Assembly (NCBI GenBank): GCA_002390705.1
Contig: DGQA01000018.1
Coordinates: 1-64,000, forward strand
Direction of reading: 5' to 3'
Source of the DNA: Actinobacteria bacterium UBA4426
GTDB taxonomy: Bacteria; Actinomycetota; Actinomycetes; S36-B12
DNA: 64,000 nt
This document shows, piece by piece, positions 33,713 to 42,809 of the stretch. The first letter of the stretch is position 1. Every line of letters starts with the position of its first letter. The position numbers were made by a program, and so were the translations under genes. The notes beneath the pieces were generated by a model. The model was not told the DNA's origin. It was given only the letters and a program-made list of their open reading frames with translations, and ran no database searches.

Positions 33713-34302
33713 GAATCCTCATTTCGCGGGTTATTAAATAAGTCTAGCAAAGCCTGAGCCGTGTGGGTCACATCGGAGTTCACCAGAACGTGATCAAATT
33801 CAGAAATCGCGGCCATTTCCTTGTGTGCTATTTCCAATCGGGTCGCTAAAGTCTCCTCGTCTTCGGTCCCTCGGCCTCTCAGCCGGGCGTCTAACTCGGC
33901 AACACTCGGGGGTGCAATGAACACTAAAGTCGCCTGCGGTGCCCGCTCTCGTACTTGACGGGCCCCCTGAACTTCGATCTCCAAGATCACTGGCACGCCA
34001 GTTTGGCGACTCGCCTGGACCGGCTCGCTGGGCGTTCCATATCTATTTCCTGCATATTGAGCCCACTCGAGCATGTTGCCGGTCTCAACCATCCGGGTGA
34101 ATTCCAGATCAGAGACGAAAAAGTACGAGGCGCCTTCACGCTCCCCCGTTCGCGGAGCCCGTGTTGTCGCCGAAACCGACAGCCACATCTGAGGGTTCAA
34201 CTCGAGTGCTCGAGCCACCACAGTGCTTTTCCCAACACCGGATGGACCCGACACCACAATCAGTGGTGCGATGTGGTCTAGCTCGGGACTCATCTCATTC
34301 AC
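33709..34302 (-). CDS. gmk: Guanylate kinase
   Basis: Phosphorylates GMP to GDP. P-loop GPSGVGKST near the N-terminus, GMP-binding TTRAPRTGEREGASYFF, and ILEIEVQGARQV. 197 residues. GTG 34302 overlaps the pyrF stop by 4 nt. In most actinobacteria the small nucleoid protein gene mihF lies between pyrF and gmk; there is no room for it here. Confidence 0.97.
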   Translation of the reverse strand: MNEMSPELDHIAPLIVVSGPSGVGKSTVVARALELNPQMWLSVSATTRAPRTGEREGASYFFVSDLEFTRMVETGNMLEWAQYAGNRYGTPSEPVQASRQTGVPVILEIEVQGARQVRERAPQATLVFIAPPSVAELDARLRGRGTEDEETLATRLEIAHKEMAAISEFDHVLVNSDVTHTAQALLDLFNNPRNEDS

Positions 34303-34985
34303 GCTGAACCAATTTCTCGAGCAATTGCATCAGCGGCTTCTTTCAGATTCGGGCTGCCAGTAATGGGTCGTCCAATGACGAGTAAATCTGCCCCAGAATT
34401 AAATGCCTCCTTCGGCGTCATCACTCGCCTTTGGTCACTGGGCACCGACTCTGCGGGGCGCACCCCCGGGGTAATCAAGATTATCCCGCCACCCACTTCA
34501 GCACGAACCCGAGCAACTTCATGTGGTGAACACACGATCGCTCTGGCGCCTGCCGAAACAGATGAAGCAGCCTGCCGCAATACCGTGTCCTGTGCCGGCG
34601 TGCAGATCCCCACTTCGGCGAGTACTTGGTCATCGAGGCTTGTCAACACGGTCACCGCGGCAACCAAGGTCTCGGGTAATTCCTGACATGCCGCTCGCAC
34701 CATGTCAGGTCCTCCGGAGGCATGCACGGTCAGGAACTTTGGCGTATAGCGGGATAGGGCTGCGGCAGCTCCCGCCACCGTATTAGGGATGTCGTGTAAT
34801 TTCACATCAAGGAACAGATCACAACCACTCTCGCGGACCACCTCAATTGCGTCTGCACCATTGCGGTAGAAAGTTTCTAATCCAATTTTGAGCGTGGAGA
34901 CAACCTCCTGCGTCTGCCACGCCCACTCTCGCAGTACTTCAATTTTTTGCGCATCAAGTGCCACAGCAATTGGAGCTGTTCCCAT
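34299..34985 (-). CDS. pyrF: Orotidine 5'-phosphate decarboxylase (class 1 type)
   Basis: Last step to UMP. TIM barrel of 228 residues from ATG 34985, with GAAAGG about 6 nt upstream. The catalytic Asp-x-Lys-x-x-Asp array is in LFLDVKLHDIPNTV, and the C-terminus has LITPGVRP and LVIGRPITGS. This pattern and length belong to the E. coli/Bacillus class. Streptomyces and mycobacteria, as I recall, carry the longer class 2 enzyme of about 270-280 residues. It overlaps gmk and follows pyrD by 24 nt, so it is fully integrated in the operon. Confidence 0.94.
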   Translation of the reverse strand: MGTAPIAVALDAQKIEVLREWAWQTQEVVSTLKIGLETFYRNGADAIEVVRESGCDLFLDVKLHDIPNTVAGAAAALSRYTPKFLTVHASGGPDMVRAACQELPETLVAAVTVLTSLDDQVLAEVGICTPAQDTVLRQAASSVSAGARAIVCSPHEVARVRAEVGGGIILITPGVRPAESVPSDQRRVMTPKEAFNSGADLLVIGRPITGSPNLKEAADAIAREIGSA

Positions 34986-35009
34986 TGAATGCCTTTCTTT
35001 TCCCACTGG

Positions 35010-36056
35010 CTATTCGGAGATGAAATCCCAGTCCGGTTCACTTTCATCTTTGGACTCACCCGTTTCGTCCTCGATTACGGCCTCACTTACTTCTCTGTGC
35101 GCGAACGAAATAGCTTGCGTGAGGCTTTCGAAACCGCGATTGCGTAGTTCTTGCTCCAGTTCTTTCTGAATTCGCATTGGTGCCCCTGGGTCGTTAAAGA
35201 TTGAAGTCCCTACCGAAATCGCATTAGCGCCAGCAAGAACCATTTCGAGGGCATCTTGGCCGGTTCTGACCCCGCCCATTCCAATAATGGGCACATTGGG
35301 CAATGCGCTTCGGATCTGCCAGATACACCGCACCGCAATTGGCCGGATCGCAGGGCCGGAAAGTCCTCCGGTCACACCCGCGAGGACCGGCCGCATCGTC
35401 TGCGTATCGATGACCATGCCCAAAAGCGTGTTTATAACTGACACGCCGGTCGCGCCCGCCTGTGATACTGATGTTGCGATCTCAACAATGTCTGTGACAT
35501 CGGGCGACAACTTCGCAAAAATTGGAATCTTGTTATCGCTATTTCGCCGAACAGTTTGAATTATTTGCGCAGAAGTGTCAGCCCGACAAGCAAACACTTG
35601 ACCGCGGTCTTCGACATTGGGGCAAGAAATATTGACTTCAATTGCATCGAAACCTCCTGCGACGCGGAGCTTGGCCGCAACTTTACCGAATTCGTCGGCT
35701 GTTCCACCAGCAATGGAAACGATAGTGCGCGCTCCCCTCCGCTGTAACCAAGCAAGATCAGTTTCCAGAAAACTTTCGACACCAGGGCCTTGCAGCCCAA
35801 TCGAGTTCAACATGCCACTCGGAGTTTCCGCCATGCGTGGCGTTGCTCGGCCGGACCTCGGTGCCAACATGATGCTCTTGGTGACGATGCCACCGATCGC
35901 AGTGATGTCGAAATAGTTGTCGAGTTCGCGTCCAGCCGCAGCACAACCGGAAGCTGTCAACACGGGTGACTGCAACTCAAGTGAACCCAACTGGGTCCGC
36001 AGATCGAATGTTGATTCAGGTGCGGCCTTGCCCGTTGAAATTATGGTTCGCGTCAT
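35010..36056 (-). CDS. pyrD: Dihydroorotate dehydrogenase, class 1B catalytic subunit
   Basis: Oxidises dihydroorotate to orotate with FMN. 348 residues from ATG 36056, which overlaps the pyrK stop (ATGA). The active-site loop NISCPNVEDRG has the cysteine base of class 1 enzymes, and PIIGMGGVRTGQDALE binds phosphate. The C-terminal 40 residues are acidic and extend beyond the usual length. Together with PyrK it is the NAD-dependent cytosolic type, not the membrane quinone-linked type. Confidence 0.95.
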   Translation of the reverse strand: MTRTIISTGKAAPESTFDLRTQLGSLELQSPVLTASGCAAAGRELDNYFDITAIGGIVTKSIMLAPRSGRATPRMAETPSGMLNSIGLQGPGVESFLETDLAWLQRRGARTIVSIAGGTADEFGKVAAKLRVAGGFDAIEVNISCPNVEDRGQVFACRADTSAQIIQTVRRNSDNKIPIFAKLSPDVTDIVEIATSVSQAGATGVSVINTLLGMVIDTQTMRPVLAGVTGGLSGPAIRPIAVRCIWQIRSALPNVPIIGMGGVRTGQDALEMVLAGANAISVGTSIFNDPGAPMRIQKELEQELRNRGFESLTQAISFAHREVSEAVIEDETGESKDESEPDWDFISE

Positions 36057-36937
36057 GATCGCAACCTCTCCCCGCCCCAAGTTCCCTCTGGGATTGTGCC
36101 GATATCGGCCCAGCGAACCCGATCACCTCTGAACACAGGTCCCTCAACACAGGAGCGAAGCATGCGGGTGACACCGTCTTCACCGATTACGGGTAGCACG
36201 CAGGTCATACAGACACCAATCCCACAGGCCATGGACTCTTCGACCGAACATTGACTAAAAATCTTCCGCATCGTGCACTCCTCAGCAACGCTGGCCAACA
36301 TCGGCATCGGGCCACACGCGTAAACGACATCAACTTTAGATGAATTGAGGGTGTCAATTAAGCAGTCAGTCACCCTTCCGCGGATTCCTGCCGTGCCGTC
36401 TTCCGTGGCCAAAGTTAACGATGTTGACACACGTTTGAGTTCGAGACCTCCATAAAGTTTTTCCTCGGTGGATGCCCCAATAATTGTGTCAACCCGGCAA
36501 CCACGCTCACGCAAAGCTTGCGCCAACATGATCAATGGAGCCGCACCGTAACCACCTCCCACAAGGACGCAGGTGACCGGTTTGGTGGGAAGCGTAAACG
36601 GTTTGCCCAACGGCCCGACCAAATTTACGGGATCATGACGCCGCAATTTGGTCAGCCATTGCGAACCCTTACCCACAGGGGAGACAACAAAATCAAGTGT
36701 TCCGCCATACATGCCTCGAGCTTGCACACCTTGAATTGCGAACGACCTGCGAAGAACCATTGAACTTTCTTCCCCGCCCATGCTGACGGTCACGAATTGC
36801 CCCGGCCGGGCTCGCTCAGTGATCCCCGGCGCAGTTACCGACATCAGGAAGTACTTACCTGTTCGCTGTACATCAAGCACTTCACCATTTACCTGGATCG
36901 CACCAGAATTTGCACCTTCACTTGCACCCGCGCTCAT
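36053..36937 (-). CDS. pyrK: Dihydroorotate dehydrogenase electron transfer subunit
   Basis: FAD and [2Fe-2S] subunit that passes electrons from PyrD to NAD. 294 residues: flavin-binding barrel with SMVLRRSFAI, nucleotide-binding CVLVGGGYGAAPL, and the iron-sulfur cysteines in MACGIGVCMTCVLPV and RSCVEGPVF. It lies 9 nt after carB and overlaps pyrD by 4 nt. Confidence 0.95.
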   Translation of the reverse strand: MSAGASEGANSGAIQVNGEVLDVQRTGKYFLMSVTAPGITERARPGQFVTVSMGGEESSMVLRRSFAIQGVQARGMYGGTLDFVVSPVGKGSQWLTKLRRHDPVNLVGPLGKPFTLPTKPVTCVLVGGGYGAAPLIMLAQALRERGCRVDTIIGASTEEKLYGGLELKRVSTSLTLATEDGTAGIRGRVTDCLIDTLNSSKVDVVYACGPMPMLASVAEECTMRKIFSQCSVEESMACGIGVCMTCVLPVIGEDGVTRMLRSCVEGPVFRGDRVRWADIGTIPEGTWGGERLRS

Positions 36938-36946
36938 AGGCCCACG

Positions 36947-39900
36947 CTACACGTTGTCCCAGTGCATGCCTTGTACATGCTCTTGGATGGACTTCACACA
37001 CGGCTGGTCGTGTAAAAGGGAGTCGATACCCTGCACTGCAGCAGCCAATCCTTGCACGGTTGTGATGCATGGAACTCCACGAAGAACCGCGGCGGTGCGA
37101 ATTTCATATCCATCTCTTCGAGGGCCAACGCCATACGGGGTGTTAATAATCAGGTCAATTTCACCGGCGTTAATTAACTCCACCGCTGTCGGCTCTCCAC
37201 CCGGACCGACGCCCTCAAATTGCTTTCTGGTCAACCGCGCGGGCACACCATTGCGTTGTAATATATCGGCGGTGCCTTCCGTCGCAACAATTTCAAAACC
37301 AAGGTCTGAGAGTCGCTTCACGGGGAAAATGGCTGAGCGCTTATCCCGATTCGCGAGCGAAACAAATGCGGTTCCCCGCGTTGGCAACCCACCACTAAAA
37401 GCAGCGACCTGCGACTTGGCGAATGCCACCCCAAATGAAGTATCAATACCCATGACCTCCCCGGTTGACTTCATTTCTGGACCCAAAACTGTGTCAACTC
37501 CATGGAAACGTCCAAATGGCAACACAGCTTCCTTCACTGATATCGGACTGCCTGCAGGCAATTGCCCACCGTCACCGAATCTGGGAAGGACTCCACCTGC
37601 ACGAAGCATTGCAATACTCTCGCCCGCCATGATTCGAGCCGCCGCCTTCGCAATTGGCACACCCGTTGCCTTGGACACAAATGGCACGGTTCGAGATGCG
37701 CGCGGGTTAGCCTCCAAGACATAGAGCACGTCCGATGCGAGGGCAAATTGGATATTGATTAATCCCCGAACACCGACTCCGGCAGCAATCGCATGGGTTG
37801 AGTGTCGGATCCGCTCAATCTCTTCTTTGCCCAAAGTAATCGGGGGCAACGCACAGGCGGAGTCGCCAGAGTGAACCCCCGCCTCTTCAATGTGTTCCAT
37901 CACGCCCGCGAGGTACAGATCTGTGCCATCAAAGAGCGCGTCCACATCTATTTCCACGGCATCGTCGAGGAAGTGATCCACCAAAACCGGATGCTCGGGG
38001 TTGATTTGGGTTGCCCGCTCCAAATAGTCCCTCAGCATTTCCTCTTCATAAACGATTTCCATGCCTCGGCCGCCCAGAACATAGCTTGGTCGCACCAACA
38101 CTGGATAGCCGATTCGATTAGCAATTTCCCGTGCCTGAGCAAATGAGCGGGCAGTCCCATGAGCGGGTGCCGGAACTTTCGCCACATCGAGCACTCGAGA
38201 GAACACTTCTCGGTCCTCAGCCGAATGAATCGCTTCGGGCTGGGTGCCAATAATGGGCACACCCGCGTCAGCCAGCGGCTGCGCCAATCCAAGTGGGGTC
38301 TGGCCACCCAATTGCACGATCACTCCGACAAGTTCCCCGGCCGCACGCTCAACATCGATTACCGCCATAACGTCTTCGAATGTGAGCGGCTCAAAATACA
38401 AGCGGTCCGAGGTGTCGTAATCCGTTGATACTGTCTCCGGATTGCAATTGATCATGATTGTTTCAAATCCGACTTCACTCAGAGTCATTGCGGCATGTAC
38501 ACAGGAGTAATCAAATTCAATTCCCTGACCAATTCGGTTCGGTCCTGAACCTAAAATAATAATCTTGCGACGATCAGAAGGAACTACTTCAGTTTCAAAG
38601 TCGTATGACGAGTAATGATAAGGAGTCTTGGCCGCAAACTCAGCCGCACAAGTGTCAACAGTTTTGAAAACCGGGAGCACCCCAAGCTGTATGCGCAATT
38701 CTCTAATGTGCGATTCACCAACACCACGCAAAGTGGCGATTTGTAAATCACTAAAACCGAGCGACTTAGCTTCACGCAGCAACGGGGCCAACAAGTCTCG
38801 ACCTTGTTGAATCAGATCTGCGGTTTCATTGATTCGAACTATTTGATCCAGGAACCACGGATCAATATTTGTGGCCTCGTTGACCTGCACAATTGTGGCT
38901 CCCAGCCATAATGCACGCTGTACAAGTGAAAGTCGGGAGTCATGTGGGCGCTTCATATCTTCCAATAGCCGCGCGATCTCTCCTGTGTCACGAGGTTGCG
39001 CCCAGGCGAAGATTGCCGATTTTTGTTCAATAGAGCGCAGTGCCTTCTGCAGCGCCTCAGGGAAATTTCGGCCAATTGCCATCGCCTCCCCGACACTTTT
39101 CATGGTGGTGGTCAACGTCGTATCAGCTCCCGGGAATTTTTCGAATGCGAAACGAGGCACTTTCACAACGATGTAGTCGAGGGTGGGCTCAAATGAAGCT
39201 GGGGTCTCCGCTGTAATGTCATTCCGGATTTCGTCGAGTGAATACCCGATGGCCAGCCTTGCCGCAATTTTAGCGATGGGAAAACCTGTCGCCTTGGACG
39301 CTAATGCTGATGATCGTGAGACTCGAGGGTTCATCTCAATCACAATGAGACGTCCGTCGTCGGGGTTAACGGCGAACTGGATATTGCATCCACCAGTATC
39401 CACTCCGACCGCGCGAATAATGTTTATCCCAACATCGCGCAACTTTTGAAATTCTCTGTCGGTCAATGTCAACGCAGGGGCAACAGTGATGGAATCCCCC
39501 GTGTGCACTCCCATGGGGTCAACGTTTTCGATCGAGCACACCACAACTACGTTGTCGTTGTGATCTCGCATAAGTTCTAGTTCATATTCTTTCCACCCAA
39601 TAATGGACTCTTCCAGCAATACCTCAGAGGTTGGACTCGCCTTTAAACCAAGCCCAGCGATTCGGTGCAAATCCTCCTCACTGTACGCGATCCCAGAACC
39701 CGCGCCCCCCATGGTGAAGGACGGCCGCACAACAACGGGATAACCCAGCTCGATTACCCCGGCAAGACAATCTTCCATGGTGTGACAAATTCGGGAATTT
39801 GCGCTCTCAGCACCGATCTCTAGAACGATTTTGCGAAACTTTTCGCGATTTTCCCCGCGCTCAATTGCTTCAATATTTGCACCGATCAACTCAACGTTGT

Positions 39901-40231
39901 ATTTTTCGAGGATGCCAGCCTTGTCAAGTGCAATGGCAGCATTGAGGGCCGTCTGTCCACCTAATGTGGGCAGCAACGCATCGGGTCGTTCTTTTGCAAT
40001 TACCAATTCAAGGTACTCGGTTGTAATGGGTTCAATGTAAGTTGCATCGGCAAACTCTGGGTCGGTCATAATGGTTGCTGGATTCGAATTTACCAAGATC
40101 ACCCGAATCCCTTCTTCGCGCAATACTCGACAGGCTTGTGTGCCCGAGTAGTCAAACTCACAAGCCTGCCCAATAACGATTGGCCCCGATCCAATCACCA
40201 TGACTGAGTTAATATCGTGACGCTTAGGCAT
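36947..40231 (-). CDS. carB: Carbamoyl-phosphate synthase large subunit
   Basis: 1094-residue ammonia-channelling subunit making carbamoyl phosphate for both pyrimidines and arginine. Two homologous ATP-grasp halves: MNPRVSRSSALASKATGFPIAK in the first and LEANPRASRTVPFVSKATGVP in the second mark the same motif (quoted as short regions). A C-terminal MGS-like allosteric domain (about 950-1094) with GEIDLIINTPYG follows. Start ATG 40231 overlaps carA by 8 nt. The window contains only this one CPS, so arginine and pyrimidine synthesis share it unless another exists elsewhere. Confidence 0.98.
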   Translation of the reverse strand: MPKRHDINSVMVIGSGPIVIGQACEFDYSGTQACRVLREEGIRVILVNSNPATIMTDPEFADATYIEPITTEYLELVIAKERPDALLPTLGGQTALNAAIALDKAGILEKYNVELIGANIEAIERGENREKFRKIVLEIGAESANSRICHTMEDCLAGVIELGYPVVVRPSFTMGGAGSGIAYSEEDLHRIAGLGLKASPTSEVLLEESIIGWKEYELELMRDHNDNVVVVCSIENVDPMGVHTGDSITVAPALTLTDREFQKLRDVGINIIRAVGVDTGGCNIQFAVNPDDGRLIVIEMNPRVSRSSALASKATGFPIAKIAARLAIGYSLDEIRNDITAETPASFEPTLDYIVVKVPRFAFEKFPGADTTLTTTMKSVGEAMAIGRNFPEALQKALRSIEQKSAIFAWAQPRDTGEIARLLEDMKRPHDSRLSLVQRALWLGATIVQVNEATNIDPWFLDQIVRINETADLIQQGRDLLAPLLREAKSLGFSDLQIATLRGVGESHIRELRIQLGVLPVFKTVDTCAAEFAAKTPYHYSSYDFETEVVPSDRRKIIILGSGPNRIGQGIEFDYSCVHAAMTLSEVGFETIMINCNPETVSTDYDTSDRLYFEPLTFEDVMAVIDVERAAGELVGVIVQLGGQTPLGLAQPLADAGVPIIGTQPEAIHSAEDREVFSRVLDVAKVPAPAHGTARSFAQAREIANRIGYPVLVRPSYVLGGRGMEIVYEEEMLRDYLERATQINPEHPVLVDHFLDDAVEIDVDALFDGTDLYLAGVMEHIEEAGVHSGDSACALPPITLGKEEIERIRHSTHAIAAGVGVRGLINIQFALASDVLYVLEANPRASRTVPFVSKATGVPIAKAAARIMAGESIAMLRAGGVLPRFGDGGQLPAGSPISVKEAVLPFGRFHGVDTVLGPEMKSTGEVMGIDTSFGVAFAKSQVAAFSGGLPTRGTAFVSLANRDKRSAIFPVKRLSDLGFEIVATEGTADILQRNGVPARLTRKQFEGVGPGGEPTAVELINAGEIDLIINTPYGVGPRRDGYEIRTAAVLRGVPCITTVQGLAAAVQGIDSLLHDQPCVKSIQEHVQGMHWDNV

Positions 40232-41345
40232 GTGCGCCCATCTTCTCTAGAAAACGGTCAAAGAGGTAATCAGAATCATGTGGACCTGCAGCGGCCTCGG
40301 GGTGGTACTGGACACTGAATGCAGTGAGGTCTAGCAACTCGATCCCTTCCACGACGTTGTCGTTCAGGCAAATATGTGAAATCCGTGCACGACCGAACGG
40401 GGTGTCAAAATCACGTGAGTTCGGGGCGCGCACCGCGAAACCATGATTGTGCGCGGTGATCTCCACTTTCCCGGTGGTGAGATCTTTAACCGGCTGATTG
40501 ATCCCGCGGTGTCCGTACTGCATTTTGTACGTGTCCAGACCTAGTGCGCGACCGAGAATCTGATTTCCGAAACAAATTCCAAACAATGGCATCTTGGCTT
40601 TGAGTGCTTTCTGCACTAGGCCTACGGCGTCGACCGCGCTTGCCGGGTCCCCCGGTCCATTGGACAAAAATATTCCATTGGGTTTCAGAGCCACGATCTG
40701 CTCCCATTTGGTGTTCGCATTCACCACGTGCACCTCGATGCCGCGCTCCGATAGGCGTTGGGGAGTCATGGACTTGATGCCAAAATCGACAGCCACACAC
40801 GTTGCCTTTTTCTGTCCTTTCGCGGTAACAACATAACTTTCCGCGGTACTTACTTGGTCAGTAAAACTCGCGCCCAGCATGACAGGGGACTGCGCGACAG
40901 CCTTAATTAGTCCCTCTAAATTATCACTATCTGAGCCAGAAAAAATTCCCATGCGCATCGAACCTTGTTCACGCAAGTGTCGAGTGAGCGCCCGAGTATC
41001 AACTCCTTCAATGCCTACGATTCCATTGATTGCGAGTTCATCTGCGAGTGTGCCGGTCGCACGCCAATTGGATACGACACGAGAGGATTCCCGGACTACA
41101 AAACCAGAAGGCCACATATGGAGTGATTCGCTATCCTCACGGTTGACGCCGGTGTTGCCGATGTGTGGAGCCGTCATGACCACGATCTGACCGCAATAAG
41201 AAGGATCCGTGAGGGTCTCTTGGTAGCCAGTCATGCCGGTTGAAAAGACTGCTTCGCCAAAGGCCGTCCCTGGCGCACCGAACCCCTTACCAACTAGCGA
41301 ATATCCGTCTTCGAGAACCAATACAGCCCGACCCACGCTGCCCAT
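40224..41345 (-). CDS. carA: Carbamoyl-phosphate synthase small subunit (glutaminase)
   Basis: Hydrolyses glutamine and feeds ammonia to CarB. 373 residues: N-terminal CPSase domain with AVFSTGMTGYQE, then a class I amidotransferase with nucleophile in FGICFGNQILG and the His/Glu pair in VQYHPEAAAGPHD. ATG 41345 overlaps the preceding small frame as TGATG; GTG 41348 directly before it is an alternative. Confidence 0.97.
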   Translation of the reverse strand: MGSVGRAVLVLEDGYSLVGKGFGAPGTAFGEAVFSTGMTGYQETLTDPSYCGQIVVMTAPHIGNTGVNREDSESLHMWPSGFVVRESSRVVSNWRATGTLADELAINGIVGIEGVDTRALTRHLREQGSMRMGIFSGSDSDNLEGLIKAVAQSPVMLGASFTDQVSTAESYVVTAKGQKKATCVAVDFGIKSMTPQRLSERGIEVHVVNANTKWEQIVALKPNGIFLSNGPGDPASAVDAVGLVQKALKAKMPLFGICFGNQILGRALGLDTYKMQYGHRGINQPVKDLTTGKVEITAHNHGFAVRAPNSRDFDTPFGRARISHICLNDNVVEGIELLDLTAFSVQYHPEAAAGPHDSDYLFDRFLEKMGAHA

Positions 41346-41521
41346 CACACACTCATCTCACTTTCGAGTAATTTAATCATTTTCTGATGACCTGCGCCAG
41401 TATCATCGACCACTGCAGTTTCACAACGGGTTTCTCCTAGATCTGGCATAATCCAGAGCAGACCTGACCACCAGCGTGATCGTATCGACCATCGCCTGAC
41501 CGTTGACCAATTCTCATGCAT
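41345..41521 (-). CDS. Possible small protein (58 aa) between pyrC and carA, unassigned
   Basis: The 168-nt spacer between pyrC and carA holds this frame. It starts at ATG 41521, overlapping the pyrC stop by 8 nt, and ends TGA exactly at the carA start, so it fits the operon's overlap style. Its translation is unusual (five Trp in the first 23 residues, no clear domain) and matches nothing I know. Other frames are also partly open: ATG 41492 to 41421 gives a 23-residue peptide, and an AGGAG-led GTG at 41424 gives 15 residues. Related operons usually carry a larger membrane protein gene here. It may be non-coding, a remnant or a coupling peptide. Confidence 0.3.
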   Translation of the reverse strand: MHENWSTVRRWSIRSRWWSGLLWIMPDLGETRCETAVVDDTGAGHQKMIKLLESEMSV

Positions 41522-42809
41522 TGAGCACGCCGCCTTTGACTTGATGTACGCCATTAAAAAAAACATCGGTCACTGATACCGGAAGGGTCATGCCCGCATA
41601 CGGTGTATTTCCCGACAGTGATGCGAGCTGTTCTGCGACTACCAAGCTCCCTTGGTCAGGGTCAATGAGGACTATGTGGGCGCTTTCGCCAACCGCCAGC
41701 GGTCGACCGTGATTGGTTGCACGACCAATTCTTGCGGGTGCACTCGACATCCGATCACTCAAGGTCCGCCAATTCCAATTTGGTACATCTCGCATCGCAG
41801 ATACGACCACGCCCAACGCAGTTTCTAGTCCAAGCATTCCAAATGCCGCATTGTCCCATTCGCAATCCTTGGCTTCATGTGGATGGGGAGCATGATCGGT
41901 TGCAACTATGTCGATCGTTCCATCTAGCAAAGCTTCGCGTAATGCGATCGTATCCGCACGAGACCTCAACGGTGGATTGACTTTGTACACCGGATCAAAA
42001 CCGGAAACAAGGTCCTCGGTGAGCAGTAAGTGGTGCGGGGTCACTTCGGCAGTAACTCGAACTCCCATTTCCTTGGCCCATCGGATTATTGCGACGCTGC
42101 CTGCTGTTGATACGTGGCAGATGTGCAGCCTCGAGTCTACGTGTAGGGCAAGAAGTACGTCGCGGGCAATAATTGCCTCCTCCGCGACCGCGGGCCACCC
42201 CGTCAACCCAAGTATTCCCGACAGTTCACCCTCGTTCATCTGGGCGCCCTGTGTCAACCGTGGGTCCTGTGCGTGTTGGGCGATAACGCCATCAAAAGTT
42301 TTTACATATTCCAACGCTCTGCGCATGAGCAGGGGGTCAAATACGCAGTACCCATCGTCGCTGAATACGGTCACTCCAGCAGCCGAGGCAGCCATGGCTC
42401 CTAACTCGGCCAGAGCTTGGCCGTGCAGGCCAATACTTACGGCTCCCACGGGGAACACATCGACTAGGCCGGTTTGGCGACCAATGCGCCACACTTGCTC
42501 GACCACACCGGCCGTGTCGGCAACCGGTGCTGTGTTGGCCATGGCAAATACAGCCGAAAATCCACCCAAAGTAGCCGCGCGCGAACCCGATGAAATGGTT
42601 TCGGCGTCCTCTCTCCCTGGCTCGCGTAAATGCGCATGCAGATCAACAAACGATGGCAGGCAGACCCGTCCTTTTGCCTGCACCACCTCGAGATTTTCGG
42701 GGTCAAGCCCAACGCCAATCTCCGCGATACACCCATTTATTATCCGAATGTCTTGTTCGTCTTCGCCGTATGGCCGTGCACCCACAATCAAGTATGAATT
42801 AAGCGACAC
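41514..42809 (-). CDS. pyrC: Dihydroorotase
   Basis: Cyclises carbamoyl aspartate to dihydroorotate. Amidohydrolase of about 431 residues with the zinc-binding DLHAHLREPGRED, the HICHVST and EVTPHHLLL histidines, and ATDHAPH carrying the catalytic aspartate. GTG 42809 is chosen because GGGGGAG lies 6 nt upstream; ATG 42815 would sit on top of that site. It overlaps the pyrB stop by 11 nt. Confidence 0.96.
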   Translation of the reverse strand: MSLNSYLIVGARPYGEDEQDIRIINGCIAEIGVGLDPENLEVVQAKGRVCLPSFVDLHAHLREPGREDAETISSGSRAATLGGFSAVFAMANTAPVADTAGVVEQVWRIGRQTGLVDVFPVGAVSIGLHGQALAELGAMAASAAGVTVFSDDGYCVFDPLLMRRALEYVKTFDGVIAQHAQDPRLTQGAQMNEGELSGILGLTGWPAVAEEAIIARDVLLALHVDSRLHICHVSTAGSVAIIRWAKEMGVRVTAEVTPHHLLLTEDLVSGFDPVYKVNPPLRSRADTIALREALLDGTIDIVATDHAPHPHEAKDCEWDNAAFGMLGLETALGVVVSAMRDVPNWNWRTLSDRMSSAPARIGRATNHGRPLAVGESAHIVLIDPDQGSLVVAEQLASLSGNTPYAGMTLPVSVTDVFFNGVHQVKGGVLNA

